Below are positions 1-7,865 of a stretch of DNA of 22,831 bases, in pieces (the first letter of the stretch is position 1; the number at the start of each line of letters is the position of its first letter). The position numbers and the translations under genes were made by a program. This DNA is from Deltaproteobacteria bacterium (GTDB lineage: Bacteria; Desulfobacterota; Desulfobacteria; Desulfobacterales; JAFDCJ01): positions 1 through 22,831 of the forward strand of contig JAJRVC010000205.1 in NCBI GenBank assembly GCA_024277475.1. The letters run 5' to 3'. The notes under the pieces are model-generated. The model was not told where the DNA came from, made no database searches, and saw nothing but the letters and a program-made list of their open reading frames with translations.

Positions 1-995
1 CCGCCGCATTCACCGTAAATCGGCATGCCGTCAACGCTTTTTTCTTTCACCCGATTTCCCAGGGTTCTGTTTACAGCTAGTTTTTTAGCAAATAATTCCG
101 GATATCCGCCTCCAAAATAAAGCCCGTCTATGTCTTGGGGAAGATCATTGTCGGCCAGCGGCGAAAAAAAAATGAGTTCCGCCCCCAGGTCTTCCAGCAA
201 TTCAAGATTGTCGGCATAGTAAAAGCAAAACGCGCGGTCCCGTGCCACGGCGATGCGCACGATTTTTTCAATTTGAGGTTGCTGCCTTCGATCGGCTGGC
301 CCGGGCGGGGTGGTATCCGCTAAATTATCTAACAGCGCATCTATATCAATACTTTTTTCGATAAAATCAGCCAGGCGATCGATTTTTTCTTCTGTTAGAG
401 GATGATCCTCTTGGGTGACAAGCCCCAGGTGCCTTTCCGGAATAACAATCTCTTTGTTGCGAAGAAGGCCCCCTAAGCAGGGCATTCCGACGTGGCCCTG
501 CATCGCTTCTTTTAAATATTGCAGGTGCCGGCTGCTGCCCAGGTTGTTGAATATGACACCGGCATATGTCAGTTTCGCATCAAAATGTTCAAAACCCATG
601 ACGACTGCAGCTGCACTGCGGGCCATACTGGCGGCATCCACCAGCAAAATTACCGGCAGGCCCAGCCACTTCGCCATTTGAGCGGTTGAGCCGGCTTCAC
701 TTTTCCCGTCATAGCCGTCAAAAAGGCCCATAACACCTTCGACCACAGCAATATCCGCATTTTTGCTGCATTTTGTAAACACATCGAGATTGAAGTTTTG
801 GGGCAGCATCCACCCATCTAAATTTCTGCAGCTAACACCGCTAATCCGGCTGTGGTGTCCGGGATCAATGAAGTCCGGGCCCACTTTAAACGGCGCGACT
901 TTCAGCCCCCGCCTGGCCAGACCGGCCATCAGTCCCAGACTTACCGTGGTTTTACCACAACCACTTTTGGTGCCGGCAATGACGAATCCCTTCAT
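1..995 (-). CDS. cbiA: Cobyrinate a,c-diamide synthase, 5' part (CbiA/CobB), truncated by window edge
   Basis: The enzyme performs ATP- and glutamine-dependent amidation of the a and c side chains of cobyrinate in adenosylcobalamin synthesis. The reading frame is open from the ATG at 995 to the window edge (331 full codons). Residues 8-16 are the P-loop GTKSGCGKT of the DTBS-like ATPase domain. They are followed by VGPDFIDPGHH, then VEGVMGLFDGYDG, both typical of CbiA. The GATase domain begins near residue 240. The last visible residues, YGECGG, place the nucleophilic Cys at residue 330. The rest of the GATase domain lies outside the window. It is the fourth gene after the riboswitch-controlled transporter genes, 121 bp beyond btuF, and is probably co-transcribed with them. 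A GAGGA lies about 12 nt before the ATG, a loose ribosome-binding spacing. CobB of the aerobic pathway uses the hydrogenobyrinate version and cannot be excluded by sequence alone, but the family call is secure. Confidence 0.93.
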   Translation of the reverse strand, partial: MKGFVIAGTKSGCGKTTVSLGLMAGLARRGLKVAPFKVGPDFIDPGHHSRISGVSCRNLDGWMLPQNFNLDVFTKCSKNADIAVVEGVMGLFDGYDGKSEAGSTAQMAKWLGLPVILLVDAASMARSAAAVVMGFEHFDAKLTYAGVIFNNLGSSRHLQYLKEAMQGHVGMPCLGGLLRNKEIVIPERHLGLVTQEDHPLTEEKIDRLADFIEKSIDIDALLDNLADTTPPGPADRRQQPQIEKIVRIAVARDRAFCFYYADNLELLEDLGAELIFFSPLADNDLPQDIDGLYFGGGYPELFAKKLAVNRTLGNRVKEKSVDGMPIYGECG

Positions 996-1034
996 TTAAT
1001 CTTCAATTCCTCTGCTCATGGGATTTTCCCGATA

Positions 1035-1082
1035 GGCGCGATGTTGTTTTGAAAGATGAACATCGAATAATGATATCGCGCC
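1035..1082 (-). repeat. Bulged hairpin in the btuF-cbiA spacer
   Basis: Reading the minus strand, GGCGC, a 13-nt insertion, then GATGTT can all pair with the single downstream arm AACATCGCGCC. This gives an 11-bp stem with a one-sided bulge and a 13-nt loop. No U-tract follows, so it is not a classical terminator. It could stabilise or process the mRNA between the transporter genes and cbiA. The pairing is seen in the sequence; any function is inference. Confidence 0.35.
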
Positions 1083-1116
1083 GCTCAGCAATATAAATTC
1101 AGTAGTTTCGTTTCAC

Positions 1117-2073
1117 TCAATCATTAAAGATATCCGGATACAAAATTTTGCCGATCTCACGGATCCCTTCCAGCAATCTTAACGTAGGTCGTGAAACGAT
1201 TTGTTCATCAATGAGAAAGATTTGATTGTCGCGCACAGCCTTAATAGCGTTAAAGCCGGGTTCGTTTTTAATCATCGAAACCGTGGGACGATTCATAGCA
1301 CCGGATTGGGCCAGATATACGTCAATTTGCGTTGCACGAGACAGGATGCGCTCTTTACCGTATCCGGCGATATTGGTTTTTCTTACCGGCCGGGCGTCGG
1401 CGGCGACGTTGATTCCTCCGGCAGTCTCCAGGGCAAATATGGCCATGGAATCAGGTGAGAATGTTTTCATCTTGTTGTGAATAGATTCAAAATAAACCCC
1501 TTTTTTAGCCACTATTGAGGAAGAAAGAACTTTTAAGTTCGCGGATATATTTTGAAAATGCAATATCATCTCGGAAGCCTGCGCTTGCCGGCCGGTTAAA
1601 ACACCGAGAATTTTCCAGTAGTCGTACATTTCACGGACAGTTGCCGGTTGCAAGGATACAACCGTAATACCGCTTTTTTCAAGTCGTGTCACAAATTGCG
1701 GATATCCTCGATCGATCATGGGACGAACCAAAACCAGATCGGGACGGGCAGCTATAAACTTTTCGGGGTCATCATGATATGAAAACACCGGTTTGTTTAA
1801 AGCCTGGGCGGGAAAATTTTCATGACGTGAAACACCAATGATCTCCTTGGCGAGTCCCAAACTAAACAAGTTTTCCGTGTGTGCGCCGTAAAGAGAAATA
1901 ATCCGCTTATACGGTTTAACAACCACAATCCTGCGACCGGATTGATCTATCACCACGTTTTTGTTTTCGGTCCGAAACTGGCTGCCGGCCGCGGGCAGGG
2001 TCAGGACACAAAACAGCATAACGATGACCGCTGAACAGATTCGAATATTTTTTTGCCGAATATAAATTTTCAT
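1117..2073 (-). CDS. btuF: Cobalamin/corrinoid ABC transporter substrate-binding protein (BtuF-like)
   Basis: Periplasmic binding protein of the Fe3+-siderophore/B12 class (Periplasmic_BP_2 fold), 318 aa, which would deliver corrinoid to the BtuCD-like membrane complex. The N-terminus has a basic stretch (residues 1-11) and a hydrophobic core (about 12-29) ending in small residues near 28-31, as expected of a signal peptide. No lipobox Cys follows. The mature part starts with VIDQSGRRIVV and the family hallmark KRIISLYGAHTENLFSLG. It continues with the PDLVLVRP and long-helix pattern of class III binding proteins, and ends with DNQIFLIDEQIVSRPTLR. It lies 3 bp downstream of the ATPase gene and shares its riboswitch. 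Substrate assignment rests on the upstream cobalamin riboswitch and downstream cbiA; the protein family by itself also covers heme and siderophore binders. Confidence 0.87.
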   Translation of the reverse strand: MKIYIRQKNIRICSAVIVMLFCVLTLPAAGSQFRTENKNVVIDQSGRRIVVVKPYKRIISLYGAHTENLFSLGLAKEIIGVSRHENFPAQALNKPVFSYHDDPEKFIAARPDLVLVRPMIDRGYPQFVTRLEKSGITVVSLQPATVREMYDYWKILGVLTGRQAQASEMILHFQNISANLKVLSSSIVAKKGVYFESIHNKMKTFSPDSMAIFALETAGGINVAADARPVRKTNIAGYGKERILSRATQIDVYLAQSGAMNRPTVSMIKNEPGFNAIKAVRDNQIFLIDEQIVSRPTLRLLEGIREIGKILYPDIFND

Positions 2074-2076
2074 ATC

Positions 2077-2850
2077 CTATTTTTTGAAAACCACCTGCAA
2101 TGAGTCTGAATAGGATTCCGTATAAACCTTGGCATCAACGTTGAAAACCTTACGGATCATGTCGGGATTCAACACATCTTTGGTGGCACCATGCCTAACA
2201 ATACGGCCCCCGGACATGAATACCAGATAATCGCAGTACACCGCTGCCAGGTTGATATCCTGCATAACGGAAATGACGGTTCTGCCCTGTTGCTTCATGC
2301 GTTTTTCGCAGATATTTAAAAGGCTGAGGGAGTGATTGATATCGAGATTGGAGGTCGCCTCGTCCAAAATCAGCACATGCGAACCCTGGGCCAGAGCCCG
2401 GGCAAAAACCACCCGCTGTCTTTCGCCTCCGCTGAGTTCGGTGATGAATCGACCGGTAAATTCACTCACCTCCGTTTTTTCCATGATGTCCTGCACAATG
2501 TTGATATCTTCAGCAGAAGGAACGGAAAATCTTGGAATATGCGGATAACGTCCCATCATTACCACCTCTTTCACCGTGAAGGGAAAATTAATATAAAAAT
2601 CTTGAGGAACCAACGCAATTTCCTTCGCTAACTCTTTTGTTGAATAGCTCCCAAGATTTTTACCCTTATAAGCAATCCTGCCGGACGTGGGCCGACGATG
2701 TTTGGCAAGCAGATCCAGCAAGGTGGTTTTCCCACACCCGTTGGGACCGATAATGCCACAGAACATGCCCGACGCAAAGGACATGGAGATGTCGTCAAGG
2801 ACTTTTTTCCCCGGATAAGAGAAACTCACGCCGGTTAGTTCAAAGGGCAT
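2077..2850 (-). CDS. btuD: Cobalamin/corrinoid ABC transporter ATP-binding protein (BtuD/FecE-like)
   Basis: Cytoplasmic ATPase of a type II ABC importer, 257 aa, a normal length for the family. Visible motifs are Walker A GPNGCGKT (35-42), Q-loop VPQDF (81-85), the signature LSGGERQ (139-145) and Walker B LILDEATSNLD (160-170). The switch region reads SVMQDINLA, so the usual H-loop histidine is Gln197. The codon is CAG, one base from a His codon. All other catalytic positions look intact. It sits 6 bp after the permease stop and 3 bp before the binding-protein gene, a tight transporter operon under the cobalamin riboswitch. Cobalamin is the inferred cargo. Confidence 0.92.
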   Translation of the reverse strand: MPFELTGVSFSYPGKKVLDDISMSFASGMFCGIIGPNGCGKTTLLDLLAKHRRPTSGRIAYKGKNLGSYSTKELAKEIALVPQDFYINFPFTVKEVVMMGRYPHIPRFSVPSAEDINIVQDIMEKTEVSEFTGRFITELSGGERQRVVFARALAQGSHVLILDEATSNLDINHSLSLLNICEKRMKQQGRTVISVMQDINLAAVYCDYLVFMSGGRIVRHGATKDVLNPDMIRKVFNVDAKVYTESYSDSLQVVFKK

Positions 2851-2856
2851 CGTTTA

Positions 2857-3927
2857 TTATCCCCTTCGCATTCTCTGTTGTTTGCGGAAAATATAACAGA
2901 AGAGTGGCCCCCCGATTAGCGCTGTCAGCACGCCGATGGGTATTTCGGACGGCAAAACAGCCCGGGTGATAGTGTCGGCGATCAGCAATAAAATAGCCCC
3001 TGCCAAAAAAGACATTGGAATCAGCCGTCGGTTGTCCGGTCCGGTAAGCAATCTCATCATATGGGGTACCAGAAGCCCAACAAAACCGATAATCCCTGAC
3101 ACGGACACACAAATCGCTGCAACCAACGAGGCTGCTATTAGTAAAAAAATGGTTACTTTTTTCGTATCCACGCCCAGAGATGATGCCGTCCGATTTCCCA
3201 AAGACATCAGGTTCATGTCCCGCGCAAAGAACATGAAGGCCAAAAAGCCGATCAAAATAAACAAAAAAGTGAGACCAACGTCGGTCCAGGTTTTTGATCC
3301 GAAACTCCCCATCAGCCAGAAAATGATGACGGCAACCTGTTCGTCGGCGACATACTTCAGAAAACTGATGCCGGCCGATAAAATGGCTGCCACGATGATG
3401 CCGGAAAGGATCAGGTTGTTCGAAGAAAGTCCTCCGCTGGAAGATGAAAGATATACGACGAACAATAATGTCACGGCAGCGCCGACAAATGCAAACAAAG
3501 GGACTGAATAGGATCCCATCATTTCGATATTAAATAAAATTGCCAGCGATGCACCAAAAGCGGCTCCGGCAGACACCCCCAGCGTATAAGGATCTGCCAG
3601 CGGATTTAACAGAATACCCTGGAACACAACACCGGATATGGCCAATCCGGCGCCGACGACGGCAGCCGATAAAATCCTGGGCAAGCGCACATCCATCACC
3701 ACAACCGGGAAGATTGAATCCATTTCCCTGAGAAGATCCGATTGCCCGCTTAATTTTGCAAAAATGATCTTAACCACTGTAGCCGGGGGCAACTGTATAT
3801 ATCCCATTCCAGTGGAGATAATAATCACCGCACCCAGAAAAACTGCCAGCAGGGCAAACTGAACTGAAGCCGCCTGCTGCAGCTTTTTTCTGAATCGGCC
3901 TGTTTTTTGGAGTATCCGGAGCAACAT
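2857..3927 (-). CDS. btuC: Cobalamin/corrinoid ABC transporter permease (BtuC/FecCD family)
   Basis: Inner-membrane permease of the FecCD family, 356 aa, expected to form a homodimer with about ten membrane helices per subunit. Family landmarks are seen in order: LPRILSAAVVGAGLAISGVV (about 83-102), then DPYTLGVSAGAAFGASLAI, NLILSGIIVAAILSAGIS, the RTASSLGVD cytoplasmic loop, the coupling-helix region GIIGFVGLLVPHMMRLL followed by GPDNRRLIP, and the C-terminal EIPIGVLTALIGGPLFCYI. It is the first gene of the operon. Its ATG lies only about 14 nt after the U-tract of an intrinsic terminator, itself downstream of a cobalamin aptamer, so read-through into this gene is the controlled step. No strong Shine-Dalgarno sequence is visible; GAAG about 8 nt upstream may serve. 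Confidence 0.93.
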   Translation of the reverse strand: MLLRILQKTGRFRKKLQQAASVQFALLAVFLGAVIIISTGMGYIQLPPATVVKIIFAKLSGQSDLLREMDSIFPVVVMDVRLPRILSAAVVGAGLAISGVVFQGILLNPLADPYTLGVSAGAAFGASLAILFNIEMMGSYSVPLFAFVGAAVTLLFVVYLSSSSGGLSSNNLILSGIIVAAILSAGISFLKYVADEQVAVIIFWLMGSFGSKTWTDVGLTFLFILIGFLAFMFFARDMNLMSLGNRTASSLGVDTKKVTIFLLIAASLVAAICVSVSGIIGFVGLLVPHMMRLLTGPDNRRLIPMSFLAGAILLLIADTITRAVLPSEIPIGVLTALIGGPLFCYIFRKQQRMRRG

Positions 3928-3940
3928 TTATACACTTCAA

Positions 3941-3977
3941 TAAAAAAACCCTTCAAGCGTTTTCGGCTTGAAGGGTT
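3941..3977 (-). terminator. Intrinsic terminator of the btu operon riboswitch
   Basis: On the minus strand a perfect 12-bp stem (AACCCTTCAAGC with GCTTGAAGGGTT, 7-nt loop) is followed by seven U residues. It lies between the aptamer and the permease start codon, the position of an expression platform that ends transcription when cobalamin is bound. Confidence 0.9.
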
Positions 3978-4039
3978 GCACCCAGTTTGCTTGGCCCTTG
4001 TTTGTCTGTCAGCCAAACTCTGTCCCGACGCAGAGCTAT

Positions 4040-4233
4040 GGTTATTTGTTAAAGCAGGTCTTCGGGCTTCCCCGCCCTTTCAGCAGCCTTCCCATCCCGG
4101 TCGACCGAAACAGTGACATAGTATGGCTGAAAGGGTTCCCAATTTTTTCAAATGAAAAAGGTGGGGTCACAGCGGCGGGACCACTCCCGATTTTCACGGG
4201 ATTCCCTATTAAGCTCCTTCGAGCACCTTAACA
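4040..4233 (-). ncRNA. Cobalamin (AdoCbl) riboswitch upstream of btuCDF-cbiA
   Basis: The minus strand shows the conserved cobalamin aptamer landmarks in order. These are a 5' stem around GGTGCTC; the core AGGGAATCCCGTGAAAATCG; GGTCCCGCCGCTGTG; a peripheral 10-bp stem pairing CCCTTTCAGC with GCTGAAAGGG (4126-4135 and 4075-4084); and the B12 box AGCCCGAAGACCTGC at about 4054-4068. The inferred transcription start coincides with the 5' end of the aptamer. A terminator follows at 3941-3977, so the platform is transcriptional. The outer limits are approximate. Confidence 0.95.
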
Positions 4234-4239
4234 GTTTGG

Positions 4240-4268
4240 GATTTACTATTAAATCTGCTTTTTATCAA
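4240..4268 (-). promoter_or_regulatory. Candidate sigma70 promoter for btu operon
   Basis: On the minus strand TTGATA (4268-4263) and TAAATC (4245-4240) are separated by 17 bp. The predicted start, about 7 nt further on, falls at the first base of the riboswitch. The -10 box is imperfect, so the call rests partly on spacing and position. Confidence 0.5.
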
Positions 4269-4334
4269 GAAAAAAATAAAATATGCCGACGGATAAGGGG
4301 TTTTTGGGTTTCAGAGGATGGCCGACGGAAACCG

Positions 4335-5831
4335 CTAAATGATAAACTCGGATGGCTGGACACCGAACAGAGCAGGGTTGTAGGTTTTTAAAACACTGCG
4401 TTTGTAACTGCCGCCGGATGTTTTACGTTCAGCGAGGTCCACGATTTCACCGCGCGTATAGCCCTGGCCATCCGCCGGGATCAAAATTGTGACCAGAGGA
4501 TGCGCGCCGTCGCTTTGTTCCGGGTTTTCAGATACAAGTCCGATTTCACCGGTATCAAGCTCCACCAGGGTTCCAACCGGATAAATGCCGAGCATGTTGA
4601 TAAAGGCTTTGAGCAGAATCGGGTCAAAATCTTTGCCGGCGCTTTGACTCATCATTCTCAGAGCCTGATCCGGGCTGATTGCTTCGGACCGATAAACCCT
4701 GTGTGATGTGATGGCGTCAAACACGTCGACAATGGTCAGAATTCTACCAAAAAGACTGACAGGTTCATTACGCCAGGATCGTGGATAGCCGCTTAGGTCG
4801 TATTTTAAATGGTGCTCAAAAGGGGCCAGCATGATTTTGGATTTCAGTTCCCGGGGCGCCCTTAATTTTGCAATGTGGCGAACGCTGTTCAAAGAGTGCT
4901 TTTGGATCACTTTATACTCATGGTCGCTGAGTTTTCCCTGTTTGTTGAGAATTTTCAGAGGAACATCGACTTTGCCGAGATCGTGGAATAATCCGCAGAT
5001 TCCCAGTGTTTCAAGCGCGTTCTTGGTAAGCCCGATGTGCTGACCCAGACAGATGGCAAGGATCGAGACATTGACCGAATGGGTATAGGTATAGTCGTCA
5101 TGATCCCTCAAGGTGCTCAGTTTCAACAGGACCGACCGTTTATCGATCACCAGATCAACCGTCTTCTGGACAATTCGAACCGTTTTGCGTACTCCCGTCG
5201 GCCGATTATCCGATACCTTGCCGATAACTTCTTTAAGTGACGCAAGCGAGCCGGCATAGGCTATTTCAGCGCTTTTAACGGCTTTGTCTACCTGGCCGGC
5301 GGACGTGGCATCCAGGGTTATCGTCAGCGAATCATCCCCTTCCAAATTGTAAAGGCTGTCCGAATCAGGCTCAGTAATGATTTCGACCCAATCCAAACCC
5401 TTTTCACTGATCTGTATTTCGAGCCAGCCGGACGGATCTTTACGAGACTCAGCCTGATTCATCAAATGGGCAAAAAGGAGTACCTTGCTCAAATCCTTAT
5501 GTTGAATCGCGGTAGAAAGCGACAGACCGTGGAGGCTGCGCTTCTCAAAATAGGTCAGCGCGTTGTTGATTAGATTGGCGGTTTCACGACGGTAGAGAAG
5601 TTTCTCCTGCTGCAGATAGAAGCGTCCCGAAGTAATTTGAATCATTAAATGGCTTTCGTCACCACCGAAACGATTGACGGCACGAATGAAATATTCAGCG
5701 CTTTGGATTACCAGCTGATTGTTGTCCCGATGGATTCGAACGGCCTGCACCATTTTGTAGAAAGCCGTAAACAGGCTTTCACCAAGCTGCACAGGGTTAT
5801 TTAGACTATTGGTTTTCTCATCTGCATTCAT
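4335..5831 (-). CDS. HD-GYP-type phosphohydrolase domain protein with N-terminal accessory domain
   Basis: Probable cytoplasmic cyclic-di-GMP phosphodiesterase or c-di-GMP sensor, 498 aa, with no membrane segment. Residues 15-125 form a domain that resembles the N-terminus of the preceding HEAT-repeat protein. An HD-GYP domain spans about 215-415: first His H251 (THSVNVS), HDLGK at 283-287, H312, the His pair H340-H341, GYP at 348-350 and D369 in TIVDVFDAIT. The loop normally reading HHE-x-x-DG-x-GYP here reads HHLKYDLSGYP, with the conserved Glu and Gly both replaced by Leu. The metal ligands look present, so activity is possible but the substrate pocket may differ. The start ATG overlaps the upstream stop as ATGA, with GGGAG about 9 nt before it, so the two genes are likely translationally coupled. 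The residues after about 420 match nothing I recognise. Confidence 0.88.
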   Translation of the reverse strand: MNADEKTNSLNNPVQLGESLFTAFYKMVQAVRIHRDNNQLVIQSAEYFIRAVNRFGGDESHLMIQITSGRFYLQQEKLLYRRETANLINNALTYFEKRSLHGLSLSTAIQHKDLSKVLLFAHLMNQAESRKDPSGWLEIQISEKGLDWVEIITEPDSDSLYNLEGDDSLTITLDATSAGQVDKAVKSAEIAYAGSLASLKEVIGKVSDNRPTGVRKTVRIVQKTVDLVIDKRSVLLKLSTLRDHDDYTYTHSVNVSILAICLGQHIGLTKNALETLGICGLFHDLGKVDVPLKILNKQGKLSDHEYKVIQKHSLNSVRHIAKLRAPRELKSKIMLAPFEHHLKYDLSGYPRSWRNEPVSLFGRILTIVDVFDAITSHRVYRSEAISPDQALRMMSQSAGKDFDPILLKAFINMLGIYPVGTLVELDTGEIGLVSENPEQSDGAHPLVTILIPADGQGYTRGEIVDLAERKTSGGSYKRSVLKTYNPALFGVQPSEFII

Positions 5832-7615
5832 TGCGGCCGTCTCCCTGAAATAGCCTTACGTGCTGCGCGCTTGATGAATGGAAATAAGCTGCGAGTCGCC
5901 TGGAGGAGAATTTTATGCGCCTCGGGTGTCTTTAGTTCCGCCAGGGCTACGGCTGCTCCCCGGCGATGCGGCGATCCGCCGAAATTAAAGAATTCCCACC
6001 AGTCCCGTTCCTCCAGCGTCGCTTTTAAAAAAGGGATTGAACGCGAGGAACCGCATTTCCCGAGAGCTGCGTAACAGGCCACAATATGATCATAACCTGA
6101 AATATTAAACGCTTTCTGCCCGAGATATTCCAGCAAAGGATCTTCTGATCTTCGGGTTCGTTCAGAGGCCAGACGGCCCAGGATTTCCCGGCGGATGATG
6201 TCGCTGGGATCTTCAAGCAAAAAGAAAAATGACCGTTGCACATGGCCGTTTCGTTTAAGGAGCTGTTTAAGTGCCTGCCGGCGAACGTCAAGTGAAGGAT
6301 GGCGGGCCATATCAAGCAGCAGTTTTTGCGCATCTTTTCCGTCCAGATGCCCGGCAATGGTTACAAGTCGCTGTACCATGAGGTCATCCGGTGATTTGAG
6401 CAGTTCGTTTAGGGGATTCAAATCCTGCTTTGACAAAATTCCAATGGCTTCCATCAGCCGGCGCCGAAGGGCGCCTGATGAAATCTCCGATAGAAATGGA
6501 CCCAAGGTGAAAACTGCTTTTGGCCGCAGCATCAGAAGAACTTTTCGCAATGTTTCTAAATGGGCGGCGTCCTCAGATTTGAAATCCGATAGATACGCCT
6601 CTAAAGCCTCCAGGACCTCTGAATCTGAAACAGATTCAAAATATTGATCGAGCAGTGGATCTCGCCAGATTTTTTTTGCAGCGTCCCTGTCAGGTAATTT
6701 TTTAAGAAAGCTAAGAATCTTGACGGCAAGCTGAAATTCACCGTGGCGCAGGATATTTTCGAATTCCTGAACTAAAATCTCAAGGATATTGCTAAACGCC
6801 TCCTTTTCATCCTCATCTTCCAAAATAATCAGAAGCACATCTAGGACATCTTCGCTGCGATTGCGTTGTTCCTCTTCGATGATCAATTTTTGGAGAATTT
6901 CAACTTCTGCGGGCGTCAACTGCATCACGCTCCGTTTGACCTGCGTCGAGACAATGCTCACCGTTGATTGATTTCCGGCATCTCCTGATTCACCTTGCTG
7001 CCTACCAGCCGTGTTGCCGTGCCCTAAACCCGCCGGACCCTGTAATTTTTCGTTTGATGATCCCGACACACTAAAGTGTGAAAAATCGAGGGTTGGCTCC
7101 GTTTCCCAAAATATTTCTGCTGCTTCATAGTGGATGTGCGCTAGGTTTTTCTTCCATAGCGCTGTCACCAAATCCCCTTCGGATTCATCTGTTAGGGTTC
7201 GATACTCGCTTAGCAACCCAAGCAGAAAGGAGAGTTCGTCCGCTGCCGTGCCCTTACCGAATTCAATCCAGATGATTCCGTCGCGGAAAAATGGTGTGAC
7301 CAGATAATCCTCTTTACCGTTTTTCCGGTAAACTTCAACCCCTTTAAAACAGATCCGTTCTTTTTCAATGTCAAGTTTCAGCTCAGGGGATGTTTGCAGG
7401 AAATTTGTCAGACCATTTTCAAGACTACTCAACAGATTTACTGAAATAGTGTGTGTTTCCGGATAGAGGGAATAGCTTTTTACCGCCTTTGAAAATGCTG
7501 CCATAAACCCCCGAACCGCATCGAGCGCTTCGGTAGAGAGAGAGTCATCTGGGGTTTCCGATCCCGAAGGATGGCTGGTTTTCACGGCAGGCGATTGCGG
7601 AATCTGATTGGCCAC
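5828..7615 (-). CDS. HEAT-repeat protein, partner of the HD-GYP gene
   Basis: Predicted soluble protein of 595 aa. Residues about 30-140 form a domain with the pattern AFSKAVKSYSLYPETH, then LDIEKERICFKGVEVYR, then a FFRDGIIWIEFGKG segment and a helix ending LLGLLSEYRT. A similar layout is seen in the downstream HD-GYP protein. A polar, Gly/Ser/Gln-rich linker (about 195-225) follows. From about 230 to the end there are helical repeats of HEAT type, clearest in HPSLDVRRQALKQLLKRNG, DPSDIIRREILGRLAS, HRRGAAVALAELKTPEA and FIKRAARKAI. HEAT arrays normally bind proteins; no catalytic motif is seen. The start is GTG at 7615, chosen because AAGGA lies 7 nt upstream and a good promoter precedes it. 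It is the first gene of a two-gene operon and probably works with the HD-GYP protein, but its function is unknown. Confidence 0.82.
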   Translation of the reverse strand: MANQIPQSPAVKTSHPSGSETPDDSLSTEALDAVRGFMAAFSKAVKSYSLYPETHTISVNLLSSLENGLTNFLQTSPELKLDIEKERICFKGVEVYRKNGKEDYLVTPFFRDGIIWIEFGKGTAADELSFLLGLLSEYRTLTDESEGDLVTALWKKNLAHIHYEAAEIFWETEPTLDFSHFSVSGSSNEKLQGPAGLGHGNTAGRQQGESGDAGNQSTVSIVSTQVKRSVMQLTPAEVEILQKLIIEEEQRNRSEDVLDVLLIILEDEDEKEAFSNILEILVQEFENILRHGEFQLAVKILSFLKKLPDRDAAKKIWRDPLLDQYFESVSDSEVLEALEAYLSDFKSEDAAHLETLRKVLLMLRPKAVFTLGPFLSEISSGALRRRLMEAIGILSKQDLNPLNELLKSPDDLMVQRLVTIAGHLDGKDAQKLLLDMARHPSLDVRRQALKQLLKRNGHVQRSFFFLLEDPSDIIRREILGRLASERTRRSEDPLLEYLGQKAFNISGYDHIVACYAALGKCGSSRSIPFLKATLEERDWWEFFNFGGSPHRRGAAVALAELKTPEAHKILLQATRSLFPFIKRAARKAISGRRPQ

Positions 7616-7685
7616 GATAATGTCCTTACTTGATGGTGGTACATCCGCATCAGTAGAATATAAGATTTATACGAATGTACTTTTT

Positions 7686-7715
7686 AATATACCACAAAGT
7701 ATGGAAAATTGTCAA
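7686..7715 (-). promoter_or_regulatory. Sigma70-like promoter for the HEAT/HD-GYP operon
   Basis: On the minus strand a consensus TTGACA (7715-7710) is separated by 18 bp from TATATT (7691-7686). This would start transcription about 65 nt upstream of the GTG start codon. Confidence 0.65.
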
Positions 7716-7811
7716 AAATCAGACAGTCGCTATGTGTCGGGCAGGTCCTTAAGATCCTTATATACCGATTGCTTGACTATATATGTTAAACAACTTCAGC
7801 AAAAGAAAGTC

Positions 7812-7840
7812 TTGACAAAAAGATCTTGGCAATCTATATA
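7812..7840 (+). promoter_or_regulatory. Sigma70-like promoter for the cobT leader
   Basis: TTGACA (7812-7817), a 17-bp spacer and TATATA (7835-7840) form a near-perfect promoter. The predicted start at about 7847 is roughly 20 nt before the cobalamin aptamer. Confidence 0.8.
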
Positions 7841-7865
7841 AAGTCACAAATTTATTCATGCAACG

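Noticed and set aside
2840..3112. 90-codon minus-strand frame overlapping the end of the permease gene
   Set aside because: Same strand but a different frame inside conserved permease sequence; the permease frame carries the family motifs.
2936..3511. 191-codon plus-strand frame opposite the permease
   Set aside because: It lies wholly antisense to a clear FecCD permease gene and encodes a low-complexity Lys/Pro/Ile-rich product typical of a shadow of membrane-protein codons.
6195..6647. 150-codon plus-strand frame opposite the HEAT-repeat gene
   Set aside because: Ser/Arg-rich shadow translation of the repeats on the opposite strand; no independent support.
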